A stretch of DNA of 64,000 bases, taken from the NCBI RefSeq assembly GCF_018603905.1, contig NZ_JAHFZZ010000005.1, positions 671,738 to 735,737 on the forward strand, in the 5' to 3' direction. Origin of the DNA: Nonomuraea sp. NEAU-A123 (GTDB lineage Bacteria > Actinomycetota > Actinomycetes > Streptosporangiales > Streptosporangiaceae). Made by a program: the position numbers and the translations under genes. Positions 12,993-21,581 of the stretch are shown here, in pieces; the first letter of the stretch is position 1; every line of letters starts with the position of its first letter. The notes beneath the pieces were generated by a model. That model had not been told where the DNA came from, ran no database searches, and was given only the letters and a program-made list of their open reading frames with translations.

Positions 12993-14992
12993 TCGCCGAG
13001 CCGCCGACCGGCGCCTTCGAGGCCGAGCCGTACGTGGGCCTGCGTTCGTACACCAAGGACGACCAGGAGCGCTTCTTCGGGCGCGACGCCAAGGCGTACG
13101 AGATCTCCGTGATGTGGCAGGCGCACCGGCTCACGATGCTGCACGGACCGTCCGGAGTGGGCAAGACGTCCGTGCTGGCGGCGGGAGTGCTGCCGGAGCT
13201 GGCGGACAAGCGGGTGGACGTGCTGCCGATCGGGCGGCTCTCCCACGGCTCCGCCTTCCCGATGGCCGCGCTGCCCGAGCGCAATCCGTTCACGGTGGCG
13301 CTGCTGTCGTCGTGGGCGCCGGGCGAGTCGCTCACGCGGCTGTCGGGGCTCACCGTCCAGCAGTTCCTGCGGCGTCGCGGGCCCAGGATCGACAAGTACG
13401 GCGACCCCATCCCCATCCTGGTGGCCATCGACCAGGCCGAAGAGCTCTTCTTCGACTTCCCGTACCGCCAGGGCTTCCGCGACCCCTTCATCGCCCAGCT
13501 CGCCGAGGCCCTGGACGACAACGAGGACCTGCGCCTGCTCCTGTCGATCAGGGAGGACTACCTGGCCAGGCTCATGGCCCACGGGGAGCCGCTGCGGAGC
13601 GGCGGGCCGTCGGCGTCGGTGGTGCTGACCCCGTTCCAGGAAGAGGAGGCGCTGGCCGCGATCAAGCAACCGCTCGCCGGAACAGAGCGCTCCTACGCGC
13701 CCCAAGCCGCCGAGACCCTGGTCAAGGAGCTGCGCACGGTGCGGCTGCACGGCACCGGCACCCCCGCCTCCTACACCGTGGACACCGTCGAGCCGGTGCA
13801 ACTGCAGATCGTCTGCTCCGCGCTGTGGAACTCCTGCCCGCCCGGCCTGACGGTCATCACGCCGGAGTACGTGGAACGGCACGCGGACATCGACCGCTCC
13901 CTGGGCGACTTCCTCGACCAGGCCCTCGCGGAGATCGCGCACGACCACGAGATCCCCGTCGACCGGCTCAGCGCCTGGCTGCGGGAGAACTTCATCACCA
14001 CCCTCGGCACCCGCGGCACCGCGTACGAGGGCGAGACCCAGACCGCCGGCATGCCGAACAGCGTGGTCAAGGCGCTGATCGACCGGCACGTGCTCAAGGC
14101 GGAGATGCGTTCGGGCTCGCGCTGGTGCGAACTCCAGCACGACCGGCTGCTCCAGCCGGTGCTGCACGCGCTCGGCGGCGCGCGCTCCCAACCCGGCTCC
14201 GGCCAGGCGCCCATGAGCGCCGCCGAGCACCTGCGCGTGGCCGAGCAGGTGCTGGCGGACGGCGACCTCGCGCTGGCCGAGACGCACGGCGAGAAGGCCA
14301 GGCGGTCCTGCGGTGAGGACGAGCTGCGCACCCGCGCGGAGATCGAGTCCTTTCTCGGCAACCTCGCGCACGCGCGCGGCGACTGGTCGACCGCCGAGCG
14401 GTGCTACAAGCAGGCCAGCCAGGTGTACGAGCGGCTGCGCGACACCCCGGCCGTGGGCCGCTCGCTGGCCGCGGCCGGCCGGGTGATCCTGCATCAGGGC
14501 CGTCCGGACGAGGCCATGAACGAGCTGCGATCCGCCGTGGGCCGGGTGCCGAGCGACCTCACCGTCCAGGTCGAGCTGGCCATAACGGTGTGGCACACGG
14601 GCAACCCGCAGGCGGCGCTGGCCATCCTGCACGGCGTGCTGTCGGTGGACGGCGACACCCCCATCGCGCTGCGGGCGCGTGGCGAGATCCTGGCCGACCT
14701 GGGCAAGCCCGTACCGGCGTTACGCGACCTCGACCGGGTACGCGAGCCCGCCGAACCGGCCACCATCGCCGCCCGCGCCCTGGCACTGGCCGAGCTGGAC
14801 CGCGTCGAGGAGGCGTCCGTCGAGGTGGAGGCGGCCCTGGTCGGAGGGCGTGATCACGGTCTGGTGGCGTACCTGTGCGCGCGGGCCCTGTCCCGGCTGG
14901 GCGACCGCGCCCGCGCCGCCCAGATCGCCCGCGACGCGACCCGGCCGCCCCTCACCTCCTACCAGCGCAGGGTCCTGGCGGACCTGCTCTGA
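12989..14992 (+). CDS. nSTAND1-type NTPase with C-terminal TPR repeats
   Basis: A 667-aa protein starting at GTG 12989, which overlaps the SIR2 stop (GTGA). It opens with the nSTAND1 entry motif PYVGLRSYTKDDQERFFGRD, then Walker A GPSGVGKTS near residues 51-60, Walker B ILVAIDQAEELF near 144-156, a SIREDYLARL sensor-like stretch, a winged-helix region and the ELQHDRLLQPV segment that usually closes this domain. From ~410 onward tetratricopeptide-like helices (AEHLRVAEQVLADGDLALAETH, GDWSTAERCYKQASQVYERL) form a sensor or scaffold. In known SIR2-STAND antiphage systems the ATPase senses and activates the SIR2 domain; here they are two polypeptides. Role inferred. Confidence 0.85.
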   Translation: MIAEPPTGAFEAEPYVGLRSYTKDDQERFFGRDAKAYEISVMWQAHRLTMLHGPSGVGKTSVLAAGVLPELADKRVDVLPIGRLSHGSAFPMAALPERNPFTVALLSSWAPGESLTRLSGLTVQQFLRRRGPRIDKYGDPIPILVAIDQAEELFFDFPYRQGFRDPFIAQLAEALDDNEDLRLLLSIREDYLARLMAHGEPLRSGGPSASVVLTPFQEEEALAAIKQPLAGTERSYAPQAAETLVKELRTVRLHGTGTPASYTVDTVEPVQLQIVCSALWNSCPPGLTVITPEYVERHADIDRSLGDFLDQALAEIAHDHEIPVDRLSAWLRENFITTLGTRGTAYEGETQTAGMPNSVVKALIDRHVLKAEMRSGSRWCELQHDRLLQPVLHALGGARSQPGSGQAPMSAAEHLRVAEQVLADGDLALAETHGEKARRSCGEDELRTRAEIESFLGNLAHARGDWSTAERCYKQASQVYERLRDTPAVGRSLAAAGRVILHQGRPDEAMNELRSAVGRVPSDLTVQVELAITVWHTGNPQAALAILHGVLSVDGDTPIALRARGEILADLGKPVPALRDLDRVREPAEPATIAARALALAELDRVEEASVEVEAALVGGRDHGLVAYLCARALSRLGDRARAAQIARDATRPPLTSYQRRVLADLL

Positions 14993-15048
14993 CGTCGGCG
15001 TCGGTGCTGTCTGCCTTAGCAGAATATTGTTCGGTAGACTTGTGCCCC

Positions 15049-15774
15049 ATGACGGACATTTTCGACGACCTCGCAGCCGAGTACGAGCAGTTGGACGCCG
15101 TCCTGGCCGCTCTCGCCCCCGCCCGGTGGTCCCACCCCTCGGCCGCGGCGGGCTGGACCGTCTCCGACGTGGTCCTCCACCTGGCCCAGACCGAGGAACT
15201 CGTCGCCGCCTCGGTAGCGGGTGACGACGTCGTGGTCGGTGGCGAGGGCATCGACGCCGTGGCGGACACCCTCGTGGCCGCCCAGCGCGACATCACCCCC
15301 GCCGACCTCCTGGCCCGCTGGCGCACGGCCGCCTCCGCCACCCCCGCCGCCCTGCGCGCCCAGCCCAAGGGCACACGTCTGTCGTGGGTGGCCATCCCGC
15401 TGTCCCCGGCGACCCTTGCCACCACCCGTCTGGCCGAACACTGGGCCCATGCCTACGACATCACCGCCCCGCTCGGCATCCCCTACCCCGACACCGCGCG
15501 CCTGCGCCACATCGCCTGGCTCGGCCACCGCACCCTGCCGTACGCCTTCGACGTCGAGGGTGTCGAGGGTGGACCCGTCTACTGTGAGCTCACCTCACCC
15601 GACGGCGACCTCTGGCGCTTCGGCGATCCCGCCGCCCCCTCCACCATCACGGGGCCGGCCGCCGACTTCTGCCGCGTCGGCGCCCGCCGCCTGGCCCCCG
15701 CCGACTCAACGCTGAAGGCAACGGGCCCGCACGGCCTCCAGGCACTCGCGGTCCTCCGCAACTACGCCCTCTGA
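15049..15774 (+). CDS. Maleylpyruvate isomerase family (MDMPI-like) mycothiol-dependent enzyme
   Basis: A 241-aa protein of the DinB/MDMPI fold family, which uses mycothiol as cofactor in actinobacteria. The N-terminal four-helix bundle carries the expected metal-ligand pattern: a His in VVLHLAQTEE and the later EHWAHAYD pair. A C-terminal domain follows (residues ~150-241, PYAFDVEG and after). ATG 15049 starts right at the conserved N-terminus and lacks a clear ribosome-binding site. The upstream frame extends into the previous gene and is not believed. The substrate is unknown; the annotation identifies the fold and likely thiol cofactor, not a specific isomerisation. Confidence 0.8.
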   Translation: MTDIFDDLAAEYEQLDAVLAALAPARWSHPSAAAGWTVSDVVLHLAQTEELVAASVAGDDVVVGGEGIDAVADTLVAAQRDITPADLLARWRTAASATPAALRAQPKGTRLSWVAIPLSPATLATTRLAEHWAHAYDITAPLGIPYPDTARLRHIAWLGHRTLPYAFDVEGVEGGPVYCELTSPDGDLWRFGDPAAPSTITGPAADFCRVGARRLAPADSTLKATGPHGLQALAVLRNYAL

Positions 15775-15857
15775 CGGCTCCGGGCGGCGTCGTCGATCGG
15801 CGCGGTCACGGCTGGACATGCGCGGGCAGAGGCCCTGAGCGGGGTATCCGGCCTGAG

Positions 15858-15877
15858 GACGCCCTGCTCCGGGCGTC
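15858..15877. terminator. Hairpin between convergent genes
   Basis: GACGCCC (15858-15864) and GGGCGTC (15871-15877) enclose TGCTCC. An overlapping alternative pairing CCTGCTCC/GGAGCAGG is also possible. It sits between the convergent stops at 15774 and 15888. Confidence 0.45.
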
Positions 15878-15887
15878 TGGAGCAGGA

Positions 15888-16868
15888 CTAGACCAAGGTG
15901 TTCTTGTAGATGATGGCGACCTGGCGGGCGCCGGACTCGCCGGTGGCGAAGCCGAAGCACAGGCGTGGGCCGGCGGCCGTGAGCTGGATCGCCATGCCCT
16001 CCGGTTCGCGGAAGGTCAGTGACTTCCAGGCCTGGGTGAAGGAGCGCTGTACCACTGCGCCGTTCGCCAGGTCCACGGAGGTGAGGTAGGTGTTGCCGGG
16101 GGAGGGGTTGTCGTCGCTGTACGCGGTGCCGTCGAGCAGGTACAGGTACTGCCCGTAGGCCGTGTACCCCTGGAATGTGCCCAGTCCGGCAGGCTGGGTG
16201 ATGTCGTACAGGGGAGTGGGGTTACCGCCCGCCTTGACCGCCGAGAGGGTGAAGGCGGTGAAGTGGCGCTGGCCGTTGAGGACGTATCGCATGATGAGGC
16301 GGTTGGTGGAGGGGTCGATCGCGCAGGTCGTGCTGCCGGCGCCGGCGACCGGCGCGTACTTCGTCAGGGCGGTGGACGCGGTCGTGAGCGTCTGGCCGTT
16401 CACGAACTTGAACCGGGCCAGCTTGCTGCCCCAGGAGGTGGAGCCGTCGGACACCCCATCCGTTTCGGTCCAGAGGTAGGCCGACGTGCCCGACGGTTCC
16501 ACCCCGATCTGGACGCCGTGCCCGAATCCCGTGAGGTACATGTGGCCGAGGATCGCACCGGCCAGGCTGAGCTTGGTGACGCACAGGTTTCCCGCGGCGG
16601 CGGAGCCGGAGCCGTTGCGTACCTGCACGGTGTAGAGGTGGCCGTTGACGTTGTCGAAGGCGAAGGACTGCAGCACCGTCTCGTCGTACAGCGCCGTTCC
16701 GGTCATCAGCGCCGCCGGGGAGGAGGTCAACTCGAAGCGGTTCGCCGCGCGTACGGCGGCGGTGGCCGGGGTGCCGCGTAAGCCGGTGAGGCCGAGCGCC
16801 ACCGCGCCCATCCCCGCGCTGAGCAGGGCCCTGCGGGTGACCGCGGTCCCCGGAACGGTACGTAACAT
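15888..16868 (-). CDS. Tat-exported beta-propeller protein (TagC/phage receptor-binding-like fold)
   Basis: A 326-aa exported protein. The start is set at ATG 16868, which has GATAGGAG upstream. The N-terminus has the twin-arginine motif TRRALLSAG followed by a Gly/Ala/Leu core and a TPATAA cleavage region. The mature domain has repeated blade-like segments (LQSFAFDNVNGHLYTVQV, FGHGVQIGVEPSGTSAYLWTE, TFQGYTAYGQYLYLL). These resemble the propeller found in actinomycete proteins often labelled teichoic-acid biosynthesis protein C or phage baseplate protein. No phage genes surround it, so an extracellular carbohydrate-binding or cell-wall role is more likely. Function is uncertain. Confidence 0.7.
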   Translation of the reverse strand: MLRTVPGTAVTRRALLSAGMGAVALGLTGLRGTPATAAVRAANRFELTSSPAALMTGTALYDETVLQSFAFDNVNGHLYTVQVRNGSGSAAAGNLCVTKLSLAGAILGHMYLTGFGHGVQIGVEPSGTSAYLWTETDGVSDGSTSWGSKLARFKFVNGQTLTTASTALTKYAPVAGAGSTTCAIDPSTNRLIMRYVLNGQRHFTAFTLSAVKAGGNPTPLYDITQPAGLGTFQGYTAYGQYLYLLDGTAYSDDNPSPGNTYLTSVDLANGAVVQRSFTQAWKSLTFREPEGMAIQLTAAGPRLCFGFATGESGARQVAIIYKNTLV

Positions 16869-17037
16869 GCGTCGGCTCCTATCTGTCAGACGGCACAGCA
16901 AGATCGGGACATATCATGGCGACTTTCGCCACCCAGCGATGCCGATATGACGGAAATTTCCGGACATGCGGCTGTCGATTTCCCGCCTCGTCGTTCGTCT
17001 TGCTGCGTGACTATCTGGTAGCGACGAGGAGGATGCG

Positions 17038-17272
17038 ATGAAGTACGCCATGCTGATCTATCAAGGCACCGCGCTTGAGCGACAGGCCGCGCTCCCCGAG
17101 GAGGAGCAGCAGCAGGTCCGCGCCGACTACCAAGGGATCAGTCAGACGCCGGGCGTCACCCCCGGGCTGCCGATGGGCCTGCCCGAGAACGCGACCACCG
17201 TGCGGGTCGAAGACGGCAAGACCTTGACAACCGATGGCCCGTTCGTCGGGATGAAGGAGGCCGTCGGCGGTT
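17038..17272 (+). pseudogene. Truncated YCII/DGPF-domain protein
   Basis: The first ~78 residues are a recognisable YCII-related (DGPF) protein: MKYAMLIYQG start, LPMGLPEN..., VRVEDGKTLTTDGPFVGMKEAVGG. The family normally continues with a GGFYLIDV-type strand and helix to about 115-130 residues. Here homology stops abruptly after EAVGG (about base 17272), where the antisense of the neighbouring gene begins; the frame then runs on as nonsense to 17646. The ribosome-binding site GAGGAGG before the ATG is intact. This is a 3'-deleted remnant joined to another truncated gene. Confidence 0.75.
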
Positions 17273-17861
17273 GGTCCAGCCACCTCCACGCGGTGCCGTC
17301 CCAGCGCGCGACCATGCCGCGGTCGGGCACCTCGCAGGACCCGGACCGCTCGAAGCCGCCCTGCGTCACCAGCCACACGTCGTCGTGGGCGCGGGCCGCC
17401 ATGCCGAAGAAGGTGCCGGCCGGTGAAGGAGGGCAGCCAGGCGCGGGGGCAGGGGGGTGGTGGCCCATCCGGACGCGTCCCCGTCGTAGCACCGTGGCCG
17501 GTCCCGAGGGATGGATCACCGCCCACACCTCGCCCTTGCCGGGGGCGGCGACGCGCGAGATCTGGTCAAGGTCGCCGTACGGGCTCGGCTTGCGAACCGG
17601 TTTCCACGAGCGGCCGTCCCAGTGGCTGAGCCCGGATCCGGAGTAGTCGTCCGGGCCGCCGTGTTCGGAGATCCAGACGTCGTCCTTGGCCCCGACGGCG
17701 ACCAGCCCACGATCGTATGCGCTGGCCCATGGCCGGTACACCCACCGGCCGCCGGCCAATCCCTGCCCCGCGTACGTCAGCCGCCACTTGGCCACCCGCT
17801 TCGCGTGCTCGTCCCCGCCGCACACCGCGAGCAGGAGGACGAGGACGGTCACGAATCTCAT
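17270..17861 (-). pseudogene. 3'-truncated lipoprotein with WD-like repeats
   Basis: The reading frame starts with a lipoprotein-type signal (VLVLLLAVCGG, lipobox Cys ~14) and continues with propeller-like segments ending in W-D motifs: LSHWDGRSWKPV, then ARWDGTAWRWLDQPP. About 195 residues after the start, the sequence passes into the antisense of the truncated YCII gene and ends at 17142 in nonsense. Intact proteins of this type usually have several more blades. The join suggests a deletion that removed the 3' ends of two convergent genes. Confidence 0.65.
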
Positions 17862-17932
17862 GGCCGATCATGATATTTCCCGTATCCGCCAGTACACCTC
17901 CGGAACGGTCTCGACGAAGGCGCGCCGCCGGG

Positions 17933-18697
17933 CTAGACCGCGGCCCAGCCGTTGTCGACGGGAAGGACGACGCCGTTGATGTTGCTGGCGGCGTCCGAGG
18001 CGAGGAACACGATGGCGGCGGCCTGTTCGTCCGCCTCGGCGGGACGGCCGACGTTGTGCATGTACGCGCCGATGGTCTGCGGGCCATGCGCGGCGGGGTC
18101 GGCGTCGACGATGATGCCGGTCTTGGTACCGCCTGGGGCGATGGCGTTGGCGCGGATGCCGGCGTTGCGGTACATGACCGCGACCGACCGGGTGAGTCCG
18201 ACGATGCCGTGCTTGGAGACGGTGTACGCGGTGCCGGCCGCGCTGCCGCGCAGGGCCGCCTCGGATGCGGTGTTGACGATCGCGCCCTTGCCCTTGGCCA
18301 GCATGTGCGGCAGTGCGGCGCGGGTGAGCAGGAACGGCGCGGTCAGGTTGACCCGGATCACCCGTTCCCATTCGGCGTCGGAGACGTCGGCCGTGCCGGA
18401 CATCTGGTCCATGATGCCGGCGTTGTTGACCAGGACGTCCAGGCCGCCGAAGGTGTCCACGGCGGTGGCGACGACCTGGCCGACCACCGCGGGGTCGCTC
18501 AGATCGCCGGTCACCGCCACCGCGGTACCGCCAGCCTCCTGGATCTCCGCCACGACGGCCTTGGCGGCCTCACCGTTGAGGTCGGCCACCACCACCTTGG
18601 CCCCCTCTTGGGCGAAACGCAGAGCGGCGGCCCGCCCGATGCCCGATCCGGCGCCGGTCACGATGACGCTGCTGTCTTCCAGGCCACTGCTGCTCAT
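17933..18697 (-). CDS. Short-chain dehydrogenase/reductase
   Basis: A 254-aa classical SDR: NAD(P)-binding TGAGSGIG near the N-terminus, the ADLNG acidic residue suggesting NAD(H) preference, NNAG, and the catalytic Ser (NTASEAAL) with YTVSK. The proline-glycine segment APGGTKTG follows. A GAGGGAG ribosome-binding site precedes the ATG. It is divergent from a TetR regulator, with an inverted repeat between them, so it is likely that regulator's target. Substrate unknown. Confidence 0.9.
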   Translation of the reverse strand: MSSSGLEDSSVIVTGAGSGIGRAAALRFAQEGAKVVVADLNGEAAKAVVAEIQEAGGTAVAVTGDLSDPAVVGQVVATAVDTFGGLDVLVNNAGIMDQMSGTADVSDAEWERVIRVNLTAPFLLTRAALPHMLAKGKGAIVNTASEAALRGSAAGTAYTVSKHGIVGLTRSVAVMYRNAGIRANAIAPGGTKTGIIVDADPAAHGPQTIGAYMHNVGRPAEADEQAAAIVFLASDAASNINGVVLPVDNGWAAV

Positions 18698-18782
18698 GTT
18701 CCGCTCCCTCGCGGTCGTACGTCATGGGGCCTCATCAGGGCTACAGGTGCCCGCCGATAAGACCTGGTCAGGAGACCGTACG

Positions 18783-18827
18783 ACTTTTTGTCGCTAAGCG
18801 CCAGATAGTCAGGAGGCGACAGAAAGT
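18783..18827. promoter_or_regulatory. Candidate TetR operator in the SDR/TetR intergenic region
   Basis: ACTTTTTGTCGC (18783-18794) and GCGACAGAAAGT (18816-18827) form a 12-bp inverted repeat with one mismatch, with half-site starts 33 bases apart. The left arm contains its own short palindrome CGAC-TTTTT-GTCG (18781-18793). It lies between the divergent SDR and TetR genes. Confidence 0.45.
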
Positions 18828-18872
18828 GGTAGCGTCCCAGGGTCGTGTGCACGACAGGCTCGGGAGGTAGAG

Positions 18873-19535
18873 GTGTCTCGCGACGCACGGGCGCCGGTCG
18901 GGGTGGCCACGACTCGCTCCACCGCGCGGATGGGGCGCCCGCCCCTGACCGAACGGCGCAAGGCCGCGACCCGTCTGGAGATCGCCCGAGAGGCGGTCCG
19001 CCTGTTCACCACCAACGGCGTCGGCGGCACATCCGCGGAGGAGATCGCCGCGGCGGCCGGAATCTCCGCTCGCACGCTGTGGCGCTACTTTCCGAACAAG
19101 GAGAGCTGCGTCCTGCCCTTGCTGACCGGCGGGATCGAAGTCACCAGGCGCTGCCTGCGCTCATGGCGCCCCGACCAGGGAGTGACGGAGCTGCTCGACG
19201 CCATGCAGGGCAGTGCCGGCGAGCTCGCCGCCGACCGAACGGCGCTGCTCAACCTCGTACGGCTGACCGGCAGCGAGCCGGGACTACGCGCGGTGTGGCT
19301 GGAGGCGCACAGGGAGGCCGAGCCGGTTTTCGCCGCCGCGCTCGCCCAGCGCGCCGGGATGTCCAGCCCCGACCTGGTCATCACCGTGCAGGCCGCCATG
19401 ATCAACACCGCGCTCCGGACGGCGGTGGAGCACTACGCCTTCCACACCGACCCGGCCGCCGCGGAGGATGCGGGTCTGCTGGAAGCGACGGTCAACCAGG
19501 CGCTGCTGGCCGCAGCCCGCGGTCTCTCCCCCTAA
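18873..19535 (+). CDS. TetR-family transcriptional regulator
   Basis: A 220-aa regulator with an N-terminal TetR HTH: REAVRLFTTNGVGGTSAEEIAAAAGISARTLWRYFPNKE (residues ~35-75) matches the family closely. The ligand-binding helical domain follows. The GTG start at 18873 has GGGAGG upstream. It is divergent from the SDR, which it probably represses. Its stop overlaps by four bases the convergent ADP-ribosylglycohydrolase gene. Confidence 0.9.
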   Translation: MSRDARAPVGVATTRSTARMGRPPLTERRKAATRLEIAREAVRLFTTNGVGGTSAEEIAAAAGISARTLWRYFPNKESCVLPLLTGGIEVTRRCLRSWRPDQGVTELLDAMQGSAGELAADRTALLNLVRLTGSEPGLRAVWLEAHREAEPVFAAALAQRAGMSSPDLVITVQAAMINTALRTAVEHYAFHTDPAAAEDAGLLEATVNQALLAAARGLSP

Positions 19536-20551
19536 GGGAGGTGGTCACGCGCGGCCAAGAGCTCGTCGGCGAGGCGCTCGATCGTCTCCCGCCCCTCCAG
19601 CGGACGCGACCACTCGGCCGGGAACACGGCGGCGCCGTGCGCGGCACCCAGGAGGTTGCCGCAGACCGAGCCCGTGGAGTCGCTGTCTCCCGAGTGGTTG
19701 ACCGACAGCAGCATCGCCCGTTCGACCGACGGCTCCACCAGTGCGCAGTAGACCCCGATCGCCAGCGCCTCCTCGGCGACCCACGCCCCGCCGAGCGACT
19801 CGACCGCCTCCGGCGTGTGCTCACCGCCGCGGGCCAGCTCGTCCGCCGCGCGGAGCGCGCCGGCCGTCTCCTCATGCCGGGGGTAGGTGGCCAGCAGATC
19901 CAGGGTGTCCTGTACGGCGTGCGTCAGCGGCTTCCCCGCCACCAGGAGCGCGACGATCGCGGCGAACGCCCCGGCGGCCAGGGAGCCGGTCGGATGCCCG
20001 TGGGTGATCTGCGCGCAGGCGGCGGACAGTTCGAAGGCGGCCCGCGGGTCCCTGACGGCCAGGCCGAACGGTGCCGAGCGCATGACCGTGCCGCAGCCCT
20101 TGGAATCGGGGTTCACCGGGCCCGGCTCGCCGAGCGGGGCCGGGCCGGGAAAGTGCCGGTGCAGCCCCGACAGGCAGGCGTTGCCCGGTGCCCGCCGGGA
20201 GTACAGCCAGCCCTCCTCGCGCAGCCGGCCCGTACGATGCGGGCGGTCCGGGGGCGGAGGTGCCGGATGGTCCTGGGTGTCCAGCCAGCGCTGGTACGCC
20301 TGCCGTACCGACTCCACGGCGTCGTCCGCGGTCTCGGCGCGGGTGAGGCCCTCCACAGTGAAGAGCGTCATCTGCGTGTCATCCGTGATCAGCCCGGTCT
20401 TGCCCCGCCAATCGGTGACATATGCGGAAATGCCGTCGTTGCCCCAGTTTTTGCGGATCTCCCTGAGTGACTGGAACTCGATCGGCGCCCCCAGCGCGTC
20501 GCCGATCGCCCCGCCGAGCAGGCAGCCTCGAACTCGATCCCGGACATCCAT
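19532..20551 (-). CDS. ADP-ribosylglycohydrolase family protein
   Basis: A 339-aa ARH/DraG-type hydrolase that removes ADP-ribose from modified proteins or small molecules. Visible motifs: GAIGDALGAPIEF near the N-terminus, the metal-binding TDDTQMTL, and the C-terminal NHSGDSDSTGSVCGNLLGA with the second metal-binding Asp residues. The start at ATG 20551 fits the family N-terminus (DVRDRVRGCLLGGA); the longer upstream frame overlaps the promoter of the divergent gene. The middle carries a proline-rich insertion (PAPPPPDRP). The start codons of this gene and the PLP enzyme are 37 bases apart, so they share a promoter region. Confidence 0.9.
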   Translation of the reverse strand: MDVRDRVRGCLLGGAIGDALGAPIEFQSLREIRKNWGNDGISAYVTDWRGKTGLITDDTQMTLFTVEGLTRAETADDAVESVRQAYQRWLDTQDHPAPPPPDRPHRTGRLREEGWLYSRRAPGNACLSGLHRHFPGPAPLGEPGPVNPDSKGCGTVMRSAPFGLAVRDPRAAFELSAACAQITHGHPTGSLAAGAFAAIVALLVAGKPLTHAVQDTLDLLATYPRHEETAGALRAADELARGGEHTPEAVESLGGAWVAEEALAIGVYCALVEPSVERAMLLSVNHSGDSDSTGSVCGNLLGAAHGAAVFPAEWSRPLEGRETIERLADELLAARDHLP

Positions 20552-20588
20552 GGGAAAATCCTGCCAGGTCCCCAGACAGGAGGAGCCC

Positions 20589-21581
20589 ATGATTCTCCCC
20601 ATCGAGGACACTCCGCTGCACCGGCTGCCGAATCTGGCGAGGCACCTCGGCGTGGACGCCGACCAGTTGTGGGTCAAGCGGGAAGACCTGACGGGCCTCG
20701 CCGGCGGCGGTAACAAGGCCCGCAAACTGGCCGCGATCGTCGCGCACGCGGTGGCCCAGGGATGCGATCACCTGGTGACCGGCGGGGGCGCGCAGAGCAA
20801 CCACGCCAGGATGACCGCCGCCGCGGCCAACATCGCCGGCCTCGACTGCGACCTTGTCCTCACACCGGGCAGGCCAGGCGACGAGAGCGGCAATTTCCTG
20901 CTGGACCGGATACTCGGGGCGCACATTCACCGCCTGGAGGCCGCGGCGATGCCGTACCACGAGCTTGAGGCCGCCATCCAGGCACGCGCCGGCCGGCTGG
21001 CCGAGCAGGGGCGCAGACCGTACGCCATCCCGATCGGCGGCTCGTCGGCGCTCGGCGCGGCCACGTACATACCGGTGGCCCGCGAGCTGAGGCAGCGGCT
21101 GGACCCCGACCTGGTCGTGGTGGCCGCCGGCTCGGGCGGCACGCACGCCGGCCTGGTCGCCGGCTTCGGCGACCACGGCAAGGTGCTCGGCGTCGACGTC
21201 GGCGCGCGCCCCGGGCTGAGCGCGGCGGTGGAGGAGCTCGCCGCCCAGGCGGCGAGCCATGCCGGGCTGCCCCGGCCGGCGGGCCGGTGCCAGATGGACA
21301 CCGCGCAGGTCGGGGCGGGGTACGGGGCGCCGACGGACGCGGCGCTGGTGGCGCTGCGGGTGGCGGCCAGGACCGACGCGTTGCTGCTCGACCCCGTCTA
21401 TACGGCCAAGGCGATGGCGGGCCTGTTCGCCGTGGTGCGCGCTTCGCCGGGAATGCGGGTGGTGTTCCTGCATACCGGTGGTCTGCCGGGGTTGTTCGCC
21501 TCGCGGTACGCGGGGTGGCTCACCAGTTCGCCGCCAGCTTCCTCCGCAGACGGATCGGGAACAGCGGCGGGGCCTTCCTGA
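20589..21581 (+). CDS. D-cysteine desulfhydrase / 1-aminocyclopropane-1-carboxylate deaminase family PLP enzyme
   Basis: A 330-aa fold-type II PLP-dependent enzyme. The PLP lysine is in GGGNKARKL, preceded by VKREDLTG; GGGAQSNHARMTAAAA is the substrate-binding loop and GSGGTHAGL the phosphate-binding glycine loop. These are hallmarks of the ACC deaminase/D-cysteine desulfhydrase group, which release ammonia from small amino acids. AGGAGG lies just before the ATG. The last 62 bases overlap the convergent methyltransferase gene, which may explain the low-complexity C-terminus after FASRYAGW. Which of the two activities applies cannot be decided by eye. Confidence 0.87.
   Translation: MILPIEDTPLHRLPNLARHLGVDADQLWVKREDLTGLAGGGNKARKLAAIVAHAVAQGCDHLVTGGGAQSNHARMTAAAANIAGLDCDLVLTPGRPGDESGNFLLDRILGAHIHRLEAAAMPYHELEAAIQARAGRLAEQGRRPYAIPIGGSSALGAATYIPVARELRQRLDPDLVVVAAGSGGTHAGLVAGFGDHGKVLGVDVGARPGLSAAVEELAAQAASHAGLPRPAGRCQMDTAQVGAGYGAPTDAALVALRVAARTDALLLDPVYTAKAMAGLFAVVRASPGMRVVFLHTGGLPGLFASRYAGWLTSSPPASSADGSGTAAGPS

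Noticed and set aside
15888..16868. A prophage tail or baseplate protein
   Set aside because: The propeller resembles proteins given that name, but it has a Tat signal peptide and no phage genes surround it.
19532..20551. The ADP-ribosylglycohydrolase as part of the SIR2/STAND island
   Set aside because: A link through NAD+/ADP-ribose chemistry is tempting, but several unrelated genes and about 4.5 kb separate it from the island, and it pairs with a PLP enzyme instead.
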